Made by a program: the position numbers and the translations under genes. From Mesonia sediminis (GTDB lineage: Bacteria; Bacteroidota; Bacteroidia; Flavobacteriales; Flavobacteriaceae), in the NCBI RefSeq assembly GCF_042684705.1, contig NZ_JBHULZ010000008.1:1-64000 (forward strand): a stretch of 64,000 nt of DNA, written 5' to 3'. Positions 18,804 through 27,588 of this stretch are shown piece by piece (the first letter of the stretch is position 1; the number at the start of each line of letters is the position of its first letter). The notes under the pieces are model-generated. The model ran no database searches and was not told the origin of the DNA. It was given only the letters and a program-made list of their open reading frames with translations.

Positions 18804-19733
18804 TTAGAAGAATCGTGGCGTTAGCATTTTATTGTATTTCTTGAATAACTCAAATCTTAAGAAGGCTTCTAGGCTACCATTGTTGTAGGCCGAATAAGAG
18901 GTCGTTTCCATATCGTAGGCAACACCTATCAACCAGGAGTCTGAAATTTGAAATGCAGCCAATGCACTTATAGCCGAATCCCAACGGTAAGCAGCTCCTA
19001 GCGTAAATTTATCATACAACAAGAAGTTTGTTGAAATATCTATTTGCAAGGGAGAGCCCGTTGTAATTTTTGATAGTAAAGTAGGCTTAAATTTTAAATT
19101 GGGAGAAACTTGCCAAACGTACCCCCCAGTTAGATAGAAAGAGGCTTTTTCTTTTACTAAAGTTTTCGAATTTGAATTATTGGATTGATCAAAATGTTCG
19201 GTTTCAACCAGATTTGGAACGCTAATTCCAACATAATAATTTTCATCATATAGCATGGCACCTAAACCGAATTGTGGCGAAAACTTCTTATCGATATTTT
19301 CAGCAAAGTTGGGATCATTAGGGTCTCTAATCGATAATTTATTAAAATCTACATCGAGTAAATTTGCTCCCAATTGCAAACCGAAGTTAAGTCTCAAGCT
19401 TCGATTAAGAAAAATACCGTAGCTATAACTTGCTTGAATAGTATTTTCTTGCATTGGCCCTACCTCATCACGCATAATATTTAAGCCTACACTCATAGTC
19501 TCATTTATTGGGCTATGACCACTCAAATGCTGTGTGGTTGGAGCTCCTTGTACGCCCAACCATTGTGAACGATGAATTAGAACGGCACTAAGCACATCAC
19601 GACTACCCGCATAGGCTGGGTTAAAGCTAAGCGGATTGTACATATATTGTGTAAATTGTGCGTCTTGTTGTGCATTACTAAATGGTACAACAAGCACCAT
19701 ACTTATGATTAAAAGAAAAATATTCTTGTTCAT
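18804..19733 (-). CDS. PorP/SprF family type IX secretion outer-membrane protein
   Basis: 309-residue barrel with a signal peptide (SNAQQDAQ) and the family hallmark just after it, QFTQYMYNPLSFNPAYAGS, followed by alternating amphipathic strands. SprF-like proteins are needed for export or anchoring of one specific partner adhesin through the T9SS. Here the partner is obvious: the repeat protein immediately upstream with a type-B sorting domain. Nine-base gap to that gene, four to the OmpA gene. The C-terminal LTPRFF ends on an aromatic residue as in other barrels. Confidence 0.93.
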   Translation of the reverse strand: MNKNIFLLIISMVLVVPFSNAQQDAQFTQYMYNPLSFNPAYAGSRDVLSAVLIHRSQWLGVQGAPTTQHLSGHSPINETMSVGLNIMRDEVGPMQENTIQASYSYGIFLNRSLRLNFGLQLGANLLDVDFNKLSIRDPNDPNFAENIDKKFSPQFGLGAMLYDENYYVGISVPNLVETEHFDQSNNSNSKTLVKEKASFYLTGGYVWQVSPNLKFKPTLLSKITTGSPLQIDISTNFLLYDKFTLGAAYRWDSAISALAAFQISDSWLIGVAYDMETTSYSAYNNGSLEAFLRFELFKKYNKMLTPRFF

Positions 19734-19742
19734 ACTATTTTA

Positions 19743-22700
19743 TTAATTGATGTACAAATAACCGTCTAAATCTCGTTCTTGATTATTACTATCTCTATAC
19801 TTTAAGGTATAAAAGTAAGTTCCTGAAGGTAATTTTTCATCCTTATTAAGGGTGGCTCTTCCTTGACTAAAGCCAGTAAAAAACTTATTGTCTTGTCCAT
19901 AACCTTTCGCTTCATAAACCAACACTCCCCAACGATTGAACACCTTGAATTCATTATCAGGATAACGCTCGATACCTTGAATAATAAGTACGTCATTTTT
20001 ACCATCACCATTAGGAGAAATCGCATTGTATACGTGTAAAGGTTCTAAGTGATAACCATTTTTCTCGAAAATTGGTGAATCCTTCAGCAAAGTAAAACTA
20101 CTAGGATTACTCCCTTCTGTCTGATACGAGTAGGAGGGAAAATTAGGACTATCTACATCTATATAAGACAATACTTGCCCTGTAAATATCTCTTCTTCCC
20201 ATTCCCCTTGACTATCTGTTTGTACTTGAATCATATTTCCTTGACCATCGGTGATTTGTACTGGAATATTTGGAATACCTGGCTCGTTGTCATCTTGGGT
20301 TCCGTTACCGTTTACATCCAAGTAAACAATCCCTCTAAAAACTTCAACTTCATTACCCGTAGTGTAAAATCCGTCAGGCACTTCACTGGTTGTAGTGTTT
20401 GCCACCACCACGGTAAGCGTAGGATTTGTTCCTTGGGTTTGTACCGCACCGGCAGGAAAATCTGGATCTGTGGTTTGAATTTCGCTACGGGTTATACCTT
20501 CTGGCACGCTAACACTCCAATTTCCGGCAGTATCGGTAACCAAGGTTTGTTGTATACCCAGTGCATCGGTTATTACTACATCAACATTAGGCAAGTCGGG
20601 TTCGCCAGCGTCCTGTATGCCATTATTGTTAGCATCCTCATACAAATGACCTTGGAGCATTCCAAATTGGGTATTAGGCACAAAGAAACCATCTGGAACT
20701 TCGCTTGTAAAAGTATTCTTTACGACTACAGTTATTGTTGGATTAGAACCCTCGGTCTGAACCACATTCGCAGGCATATCTGGATCGGTTAAGACTATAT
20801 CTGAAGTGGTTAAACCTTCGGGTACCGTTACCTTCCAATCTCCATTAGCATCTGTAGAAATTACTTGTATTATACCATTTACATCTATGATTTGCACATC
20901 TACATTAGGTAAATTGGGTTCTCCAGTATCCTGAGTGGCATTATTATTACTATCAAAATAGATATGCCCCGTTAACTCGCCGAGAGGTAAGTTTGAATCT
21001 GTAAAGCCATCGGGAGTCTCAGCTGTTACGGTATTGGCTATTACATTAGTTGTTGTAGGATCAGTACCTTGGGTTTGCACAAAACCAGGTGGTAAGTCGG
21101 CATTGTTAATGTTTGAGGTCGCAGCCCCTGCATTAACCACTACAGACCAATCACCATTAGCATCGGTAACAGTATTATAAATTAAGTTTGCAGCATCCTG
21201 AACAATAATTTGAACATTTGAAAAATCGGGTTCACCACTATCTTGGGTTCCGTTACCATTTACATCGTGGTATACATGACCTTGTAAAGTTCCTGTTGCC
21301 TGATTTGTAAATGAGAAGCCATCTGGTGTTTCGCTTATCGTATTATTGGCAGTAACAGCGGTAATACTAGGGTCTGTACCTTCGGTTTGAATGGCACCCG
21401 CAGGAAAATCTGGATCATTTCTATCAATAGCCGATTGCGTATTACCGGCTGCCACGTTTGCACTCCAATCGCCCGAAGTATTGGTGGTTACCACTTGAAT
21501 TATTCCTTGCGAATCGGTTATTACCACATCAACATAACTTAAATCGGGCTCACCGGCATCTTGGGTTCCGTTTCCATTGCTATCAAAATATAGATGGCCT
21601 TGTAGCGTACCTAAGTTTTGAGCTGGCAGATAAAATCCGTCTGGAACTTCATTTAAAACGTTATTTGCCGTAACGGCAGTAGTGGTGGGATTCGTACCTT
21701 GGGTTTGTACGGCTCCTACTAAAAAATCTGGATCGTTAACATCGATTAAAGAAGTTGTATTTCCCACTGGAGTAGTAATGGACCAATCTCCAGTTGCGTT
21801 AGTAGTGACTACCGTAGTAATACCCAAACTATTGGTTATTTGAACATCTACATTGGGTAAATTAGGTTCTCCCGCATCTTGAACACCATTATTGTTTTGG
21901 TCGTGGTACAAGTGGCCTAGCAGTGTACCTTCCGCAAAAAAACCATCATTGGTATTGGGCCCGTCGTCGCTTGTAATTTGACCTGTCACAATGGTGCTGG
22001 TTGTAGGATCTGTTCCTTCGGTTTGCAACACCCCGTTAGGCAAATCACTATTCTCAATATCTGACACTGCAGTACCTGCTGGCAGATTAACAGACCAGTC
22101 TCCGTTTCCATCAGTGGTAACTACTTGGGTAGTGTTAAACACATCGGTAACATTTACTCTAACGTTGGCAATACCTGTTTCTTGATTATCTTGGGTGCCG
22201 TTACCGTTGGCATCAAAGTAAACTCGACCTTCTAAGGTACCTACTTCATAAAATCCATCATTTACTGTAGTCCCATCATCGCTTACCACTGTATTCAAAG
22301 TAACAAAACTTGTGGTAGGATTGGTTCCTTCTGTCTGTATAGCACCAGTGGGAAAATCAGGATCATTTACATCTATAAAAGCGGTGGTATTCCCAATAGG
22401 AACCATAGCACTCCAATTTCCAGCGGCATCTGTAACCACAACCAAGTTAGTACCTAAAGAGGTGGTAATGTTTACATCTACATTTGCCAAATCTGGCTCT
22501 GTAGGGTCTTGACTTCCATTTCCATTTTTATCAAGATAAGCATGCCCCTCTAGTGTACCTGATTCAAAAAAACCATCATTTAACACTCCATCATCGCTAA
22601 CCGTTTGATTGTTCACCACCATGGTTGTAGTAGGATTAGTTCCTTCGGTTTGTACCGCTCCTGTGGGGAAATCGGGATCATTAACATCTATAGTAGAGGT

Positions 22701-23615
22701 AGCATTTCCTGCTGGCAAAATTACCGACCAGTTTCCGTTTGCATCAGTAATTAAGGCATGAGTAGTTCCCAAAGCATCAACAACGTTCACATCGATATTG
22801 GCTAAATCTGGTTCACTTGTGTCTTGTGTTCCGTTACCGTTTACATCTAAATAAAGATGCCCTTCTAATATACCTTGTTCATAAAAACCGTCATTTTCGG
22901 TAAAAGTATTGGTATTATTGATTACCGTAAAAGGGGTAGGATCTGTTCCTTCAGTTTGTATAGCCCCTGTAGGGAAGTCGGGGTCGTTATCATCTATATC
23001 AATACTTACGTCTACAGCTGCAACCGTAGCTAGCCAGTCTCCATTGGCATCTGTACTCACACTGGTAACTTGCCCAAAAGTATCGGTAATGTTTATGGTG
23101 ACATTAGGCATATCGGGTTCGCCTGAATCTTGCGATCCATTACCATTGACATCAAAATATAAATGACCGTTTATTTGACCTTCAAAATAAAAACCATCAT
23201 TATCGGTAAAATTATCGACATTGGCAACAGCATTAATGGTTTGTGGATTTGTACCTTCTGTTTGAATGTACCCTGGAGGTAAATCAGTATTATCAATAGC
23301 AATAGTGGTTGGCCCTGGATCTATAACCGCTATCCAATCGCCATTGGCATCGGTAGAAACAGCTTGGGAAATAGTTGCCCCAAAAATTAAAACATCTACA
23401 TTGGGAATACCATTCTCAAACGGATCTTGGGTACCATTATTATTAGCATCTCGATAAATTCTACCCGATACAGTGGTAGTGGCAAATATGCTGTTGTTTC
23501 CTAAAATAATAGCGTCTATGCTAAAAATTGATGGCGGTTGTTTTTGCTGAGAGTAAGTAAAATCAAAAACAAACAAGAAAAAGAGTAAAAACAGAACTCG
23601 TAAAAACACCTTCAT
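19743..23615 (-). CDS. Giant repeat adhesin with T9SS type-B (gliding motility-associated) C-terminal domain
   Basis: Secreted surface protein of about 1,290 residues from the ATG at 23615, which gives a clean signal peptide (MKVFLRVLFLLFFLFVFDF, then TYSQ); the frame runs back to 23660. Eleven SdrD-B-like repeats of about 104 residues follow, each opening with a calcium-loop-like DxNGNGTQDxxEPDLPN and ending in QTEGTxPTT. The last 98 residues are the gliding-motility-associated C-terminal domain (AISPNGDGKNDVL, FNRWGVLVYEAKGY, LPSGTYFYTLKY), the type-B T9SS sorting signal. First gene of the adhesin-PorP/SprF-OmpA operon. Likely role adhesion or gliding; the ligand is unknown. Confidence 0.92.
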   Translation of the reverse strand: MKVFLRVLFLLFFLFVFDFTYSQQKQPPSIFSIDAIILGNNSIFATTTVSGRIYRDANNNGTQDPFENGIPNVDVLIFGATISQAVSTDANGDWIAVIDPGPTTIAIDNTDLPPGYIQTEGTNPQTINAVANVDNFTDNDGFYFEGQINGHLYFDVNGNGSQDSGEPDMPNVTINITDTFGQVTSVSTDANGDWLATVAAVDVSIDIDDNDPDFPTGAIQTEGTDPTPFTVINNTNTFTENDGFYEQGILEGHLYLDVNGNGTQDTSEPDLANIDVNVVDALGTTHALITDANGNWSVILPAGNATSTIDVNDPDFPTGAVQTEGTNPTTTMVVNNQTVSDDGVLNDGFFESGTLEGHAYLDKNGNGSQDPTEPDLANVDVNITTSLGTNLVVVTDAAGNWSAMVPIGNTTAFIDVNDPDFPTGAIQTEGTNPTTSFVTLNTVVSDDGTTVNDGFYEVGTLEGRVYFDANGNGTQDNQETGIANVRVNVTDVFNTTQVVTTDGNGDWSVNLPAGTAVSDIENSDLPNGVLQTEGTDPTTSTIVTGQITSDDGPNTNDGFFAEGTLLGHLYHDQNNNGVQDAGEPNLPNVDVQITNSLGITTVVTTNATGDWSITTPVGNTTSLIDVNDPDFLVGAVQTQGTNPTTTAVTANNVLNEVPDGFYLPAQNLGTLQGHLYFDSNGNGTQDAGEPDLSYVDVVITDSQGIIQVVTTNTSGDWSANVAAGNTQSAIDRNDPDFPAGAIQTEGTDPSITAVTANNTISETPDGFSFTNQATGTLQGHVYHDVNGNGTQDSGEPDFSNVQIIVQDAANLIYNTVTDANGDWSVVVNAGAATSNINNADLPPGFVQTQGTDPTTTNVIANTVTAETPDGFTDSNLPLGELTGHIYFDSNNNATQDTGEPNLPNVDVQIIDVNGIIQVISTDANGDWKVTVPEGLTTSDIVLTDPDMPANVVQTEGSNPTITVVVKNTFTSEVPDGFFVPNTQFGMLQGHLYEDANNNGIQDAGEPDLPNVDVVITDALGIQQTLVTDTAGNWSVSVPEGITRSEIQTTDPDFPAGAVQTQGTNPTLTVVVANTTTSEVPDGFYTTGNEVEVFRGIVYLDVNGNGTQDDNEPGIPNIPVQITDGQGNMIQVQTDSQGEWEEEIFTGQVLSYIDVDSPNFPSYSYQTEGSNPSSFTLLKDSPIFEKNGYHLEPLHVYNAISPNGDGKNDVLIIQGIERYPDNEFKVFNRWGVLVYEAKGYGQDNKFFTGFSQGRATLNKDEKLPSGTYFYTLKYRDSNNQERDLDGYLYIN
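20040..23468 (-). repeat. Eleven tandem SdrD-B-like coding repeats
   Basis: In-frame array inside the adhesin gene, period about 310 bases. Each unit encodes a D-x-N-x-N-G-x-Q-D loop, a V-x-TDxxGDWS core and a closing QTEGxxP segment. The first (PFENGIPN), fifth (ETGIAN) and eleventh (EPGIPN) units differ most; units 2-4 and 6-10 are closer. The array generates long antisense open frames that are not genes. Confidence 0.9.
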
Positions 23616-23786
23616 ACAGAAAGAAAATTTATTGGTTAGGTTTAATAAAAGCTTATCCACTCAAGTACAGAAGAATAAAATTTTAATTTGGGGTAAAGGT
23701 ACGCATTATTTAATAAAAATGAATTAGTTAAAAGTTACATACTTTTTTATTATTAACAATAATCAATCAGAATTAAAAACAGGAGG

Positions 23787-23816
23787 TTTTGTTTCAACAA
23801 ATTTTAAGTATTTTTG
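23787..23816 (+). promoter_or_regulatory. Candidate promoter of prfC
   Basis: TTTTG (23787-23791), 17 bases, then TATTTTTG (23809-23816), only four bases before the ATG at 23821. If used, the transcript would start at or within a few bases of the start codon, giving a leaderless mRNA. Spacing is at the short limit of the consensus. Confidence 0.5.
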
Positions 23817-23820
23817 CCGC

Positions 23821-25407
23821 ATGAAGTTAAAACAAGAAATAAACAAGCGTAGAACCTTTGGTATCGTTTCGCATCCTGATGCTGGTAAAACAACGCTTAC
23901 AGAAAAATTATTGCTTTTTGGAGGGGCCATTCAAGAGGCTGGAGCGGTAAAATCTAATAAAATAAAAAAAGGCGCCACTAGTGATTTTATGGAAATTGAG
24001 CGCCAGCGTGGAATTTCTGTGGCCACCTCGGTACTAGCTTTTGAATATAAAGATATTAAAATTAATATTCTCGATACGCCGGGTCACAAAGATTTTGCCG
24101 AAGACACCTTTAGAACTTTAACTGCCGTAGATAGTGTTATAGTGGTGGTAGATGTAGCTAAAGGAGTCGAAGAACAAACCGAAAAATTGGTTAAGGTTTG
24201 CCGTATGCGCAAAATTCCCATTATTGTTTTCATCAATAAGCTAGACCGAGAAGGAAAAGATGCTTTTGATTTGCTTGATGAAATTGAGCAAAAATTAGGC
24301 TTAAGCGTCACTCCACTAAGTTTTCCTATTGGTATGGGATATGATTTTAAAGGAATCTATAATATCTGGGAGAAAAATGTAAATCTATTTACTGGAGACC
24401 CTCGAAAAGATATTGAGGAAACGGTAGAAATAGATGAAATTGAAAACCCAGAACTCGATGAACTAATTGGCGAAAAACACGCCGAAGAGCTAAGAGATAA
24501 TTTAGACTTAGCTTTAAGCGTTTATCCTGAATTTGATATTGAGGAATACAGAAAAGCCGATTTACAACCCGTATTTTTTGGTAGTGCTTTAAATAATTTT
24601 GGAGTGAGAGAATTGCTTGATTGTTTTATAAAAATTGCTCCTAGCCCCAGACCTAAAGAAAGCGATACGCGTTTGGTAGAACCTACAGAAGATAAGTTTA
24701 GCGGTTTCGTGTTTAAAATACATGCCAATATGGACCCCAAACACAGAGATAGGCTAGCCTTTGTGAAAATTGTCTCGGGAACTTTTGAGCGTAACAAGCC
24801 CTATTTACACGTAAGAAATCAAAAAAAGGTGAAGTTTAGTAGTCCAAATGCCTTTTTTGCAGAGAAAAAAGAAATCGTAGATATTTCATATCCGGGTGAC
24901 ATCGTAGGCTTGCACGACACTGGCAACTTTAAAATAGGTGACACGCTTACCGAAGGCGAAAAAATGCAATACAAAGGAATACCTAGTTTTAGCCCAGAGC
25001 ATTTTAGATACATCAACAATGCAGACCCCATGAAGTCAAAGCAGCTAGAAAAAGGTATTGACCAATTGATGGATGAAGGAGTGGCACAACTGTTTAAACT
25101 CGAGTTGAATAACCGAAAGGTAATTGGTACTGTAGGCGCTTTACAATTTGAGGTTATACAGTACAGATTGGAACATGAGTATGGAGCAAAATGCAATTAT
25201 GAAAATCTAAATGTGTATAAAGCGCTATGGGTAGAACCCTCTGATGAAAAAAATGAGGAGTTTAAAGAGTTTAAAAGGGTAAAAGCTAAATATTTAGCCA
25301 AAGATAAAAAGAACCAATTGGTATTTTTAGCCGATTCTGCATTTTCATTGCAAATGACCCAACAAAAATACCCAACAATTAAATTTCATCTCACTTCTGA
25401 GTTCTAA
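23821..25407 (+). CDS. Peptide chain release factor 3
   Basis: Class-II release factor GTPase that removes RF1/RF2 from the ribosome after termination. 528 residues, as expected. G-domain motifs: SHPDAGKTTLTEKLL (G1), RQRGISV (G2), ILDTPGHKDF (G3) and FINKLDRE (G4). The C-terminal RF3 domain is seen in KKVKFSSPNAFFAEKKEIV and VGALQFEVIQYRLEHEYG. Single gene, convergent with the T9SS cassette cluster and sharing its terminator. Confidence 0.97.
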   Translation: MKLKQEINKRRTFGIVSHPDAGKTTLTEKLLLFGGAIQEAGAVKSNKIKKGATSDFMEIERQRGISVATSVLAFEYKDIKINILDTPGHKDFAEDTFRTLTAVDSVIVVVDVAKGVEEQTEKLVKVCRMRKIPIIVFINKLDREGKDAFDLLDEIEQKLGLSVTPLSFPIGMGYDFKGIYNIWEKNVNLFTGDPRKDIEETVEIDEIENPELDELIGEKHAEELRDNLDLALSVYPEFDIEEYRKADLQPVFFGSALNNFGVRELLDCFIKIAPSPRPKESDTRLVEPTEDKFSGFVFKIHANMDPKHRDRLAFVKIVSGTFERNKPYLHVRNQKKVKFSSPNAFFAEKKEIVDISYPGDIVGLHDTGNFKIGDTLTEGEKMQYKGIPSFSPEHFRYINNADPMKSKQLEKGIDQLMDEGVAQLFKLELNNRKVIGTVGALQFEVIQYRLEHEYGAKCNYENLNVYKALWVEPSDEKNEEFKEFKRVKAKYLAKDKKNQLVFLADSAFSLQMTQQKYPTIKFHLTSEF

Positions 25408-25429
25408 ACTTTATTTTAAAAATAAAACT

Positions 25430-25462
25430 AAAAAAACCTAACTACTGCAGTTAGGTTTTTTA
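25430..25462. terminator. Bidirectional terminator between prfC and the T9SS cluster
   Basis: AAAAACCTAACT and AGTTAGGTTTTT form a long stem with a short CTGC-type loop; A run on the left and T run on the right make it functional for both convergent transcripts. Confidence 0.9.
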
Positions 25463-25479
25463 ATTATGGCTTAGGTAGC

Positions 25480-26184
25480 TTATTCTATAATAATTTTCTT
25501 CATTATCTGCCCTATTTCACTTTCAATTTTTACAAAATAAATACCCGGTGAAAGTTGAGATACATTATAACTGCCTTGTGGTTTTTTAAAATGTAATACT
25601 TCTTTTCCGTTAACGGAAAAAATACGAACTGTTTTAATATTGCTACCAGCATCTATATCTAATTGAAAACTGCTTGTTGCGGGATTAGGATAAAGATCAA
25701 CTTCTGATTTGTCATTGCTAGAAATCCCGAGTTGTTGGTTACGGTATATGGCTTGATCGCCATTGGCGTTAGTTACTGTTAACACTATATAATTAGGTTG
25801 ATAAGTGAAGGCGTAGGAAAAATTATTATTGATATTACTTATATTTATATATGTATGAGATATTAATAAGTCATACTCATCTACTCCATTTAAAGATGGA
25901 CAAGTGGATAAAGTTACATAAGCATAATTCATTTTAAACTTTTGATTATTCAAATGTGTTATTCCACCTTCAAGATAAACAGCAGAGCAAGGTGTATTAA
26001 AATAATATAACGAGCCATTTAAAAATTCAGTAAAATAACTATTTTGATAAGCCGTTGGCGGCAGAAAATCATTTCCACCTATTACCAATTTTTCTAAATA
26101 TCAAGTATGGTTTTCTAGTGGGGCTACTTGCGCAAAGCTAGTTAGGCTTAACAAGCAAATAACTAATTTTATAATTGTTTTCAT
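25480..26184 (-). pseudogene. T9SS type-A sorting domain protein, copy A, interrupted by TGA at codon 28
   Basis: Starting at the ATG at 26184, the frame encodes the same signal peptide and N-terminus as its neighbours (KLVICLLSLTSFAQVAPLENHT) but the TGG for Trp28 is TGA (26103-26101). Beyond it the frame is open to 25480 and keeps the full C-terminal sorting domain (YPNPATSSFQLDI, LSPGIYFVKIES), so a remnant frame of 202 codons begins at 26088. Its tail (GQIMKKIIIE) differs from the other copies. A single base separates it from a 234-residue intact protein, so it is a recent pseudogene or a base-call error. Confidence 0.88.
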
Positions 26185-26187
26185 GAT

Positions 26188-26877
26188 TTAAATTTTTATA
26201 AGCTTGATATTATTCTTAACGTATTCACCCTCAATTTTTACAAAATAAATACCTGGTGAAAGTTGAGATACGTTATAACTGCCTTGTGGTTGCTTAAAAT
26301 ACATTACTTCTTTTCCGTTAACGGAAAAAATACGAACTGTTTTAATATTGCTCCCAGCATTTATATCTAATTGAAAACTGCTTGTTGCGGGGTTAGGATA
26401 AAGATCAACTTCTGGTTTGTCATTGTTAGAGATCCCAAGTTGTTGGTTACGGTATATAGCTTGATCGCCATTGGCGTTAGTAATTGTTAGTTCAATATAA
26501 TTGGACTTGTAACTAAAGACGTAAGAAAATGGGTTGTTTGAAAGATTAATGCTAAACATTATTTTTTCATCATATTCTGTTACTTGCTGAGGCAAGCCGT
26601 CACAGTCTAAAGGTGAACTTGCATCATTGATATTAAAAGTTTGGTTTTGACTATAGCTTAATGTTCCTTGAATGGGATAACAGGGTGCATTTAGGGAATA
26701 ATCTGCACCGTTAGTAAAATTTGCGAAATAAGAATTACTAAACCCATTCGGCACAGAAAAGTCTGTATTGTTAATTACCAATTTTTCTAAATACCAAGTA
26801 TGATTTTCTAGTGGGGCTACTTGCGCAAAGCTAGTTAGGCTTAACAAACAAATAACTAATTTTATAATTGCTTTCAT
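26188..26877 (-). CDS. Small secreted T9SS type-A protein, copy B
   Basis: 229 residues: signal peptide (cleaved near SFAQ), an N-terminal APLENHTWYLEKLVIN block shared with copies A, C and D, a diverged central region with a conserved pair of cysteines (APCYP and LDCDG), and a C-terminal Por-secretion tail starting near NANGDQAIYRNQ. The tail (YPNPATSSFQLDINAGS, FSVNGKEVMYFK, LSPGIYFVKIEG) directs export through the T9SS. Function unknown. Three bases (ATC) separate its stop from the ATG of copy A, and four from copy C, so the family is read as one operon. Confidence 0.88.
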   Translation of the reverse strand: MKAIIKLVICLLSLTSFAQVAPLENHTWYLEKLVINNTDFSVPNGFSNSYFANFTNGADYSLNAPCYPIQGTLSYSQNQTFNINDASSPLDCDGLPQQVTEYDEKIMFSINLSNNPFSYVFSYKSNYIELTITNANGDQAIYRNQQLGISNNDKPEVDLYPNPATSSFQLDINAGSNIKTVRIFSVNGKEVMYFKQPQGSYNVSQLSPGIYFVKIEGEYVKNNIKLIKI

Positions 26878-26880
26878 GAT

Positions 26881-27585
26881 TTAAATTTTTAAAAGCTTGA
26901 TATTATTCTTAACGTATTCACCCTCAATTTTTACAAAATAAATACCTGGTGAAAGTTGAGATACATTATAACTGCCTTGTGGTTGCTTAAAATACATTAC
27001 TTCTTTTCCGTTAACGGAAAAAATACGAACTGTTTTAATATGGCTCCCAGCATTTATATCTAATTGAAAACTGCTTGTTGCGGGATTAGGATAAAGGTCA
27101 ACTTCTAATTTGTCATTGCTAGAAACCCCAAGTTGTTGGTTACGGTATATGGCTTGATCCCCATTGGCGCTAGTAATTGTTAAGACAACATAATTGGATA
27201 CATTAGTAAAAGCATAAGTAAATGGGTTTGGATGACCAGTATAGAAATCATAAAACTCGAAGATATACGTGGTATCAAACATATCAGCATCTGGAACACT
27301 CGGACATTCGCCTGGTCCTACCGAAGAATTGGTTATAGTGAATTGACTATTCCCGTCATCATAAATCATTATTCCAAGTAAATCCGAACAAGATTGCACT
27401 ACAAAATAATCTTGTTGATTGTTCCAGTTAAAATCATTATAAGGATTTAAATTTTGTGGCGGAAACACATCATTCCCGTTGATCACCAATTTTTCTAAAT
27501 ACCAAGTATGATTTTCTAGTGGGGCTACTTGCGCAAAGCTAGTTAGGCTCAATAAACAAATAACTAATTTTATAATTGCTTTCAT
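26881..27585 (-). CDS. Small secreted T9SS type-A protein, copy C
   Basis: 234 residues with the same ends as copy B: nearly identical signal peptide and WYLEKLVING, and a sorting tail differing at only a few positions. The centre (about residues 40-135, VFPPQNLNPYNDFNWNN onward) is unlike the other copies except for the two conserved cysteines (QSCSD, GECPS). The Trp-containing start and one central Cys pair recall compact lipocalin- or META-like beta folds, but I cannot assign a domain. Three-base gap to the upstream copy D. Confidence 0.88.
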   Translation of the reverse strand: MKAIIKLVICLLSLTSFAQVAPLENHTWYLEKLVINGNDVFPPQNLNPYNDFNWNNQQDYFVVQSCSDLLGIMIYDDGNSQFTITNSSVGPGECPSVPDADMFDTTYIFEFYDFYTGHPNPFTYAFTNVSNYVVLTITSANGDQAIYRNQQLGVSSNDKLEVDLYPNPATSSFQLDINAGSHIKTVRIFSVNGKEVMYFKQPQGSYNVSQLSPGIYFVKIEGEYVKNNIKLLKI

Positions 27586-27588
27586 GAT

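Noticed and set aside
20175..20792. 205-codon plus-strand frame antisense to the adhesin
   Set aside because: Shadow of the repeat array; similar antisense frames recur with each repeat and carry no domain.
20040..23468. Repeat array considered as CRISPR
   Set aside because: Units are about 310 bases, in frame and coding; no short repeat-spacer pattern.
23616..23660. Upstream 15-codon extension of the adhesin
   Set aside because: It would put a polar segment before the signal peptide; ATG 23615 gives a normal signal.
26101..26103. In-frame TGA read as selenocysteine
   Set aside because: Paralogues have Trp (TGG) here, no redox motif and no selenocysteine element seen.
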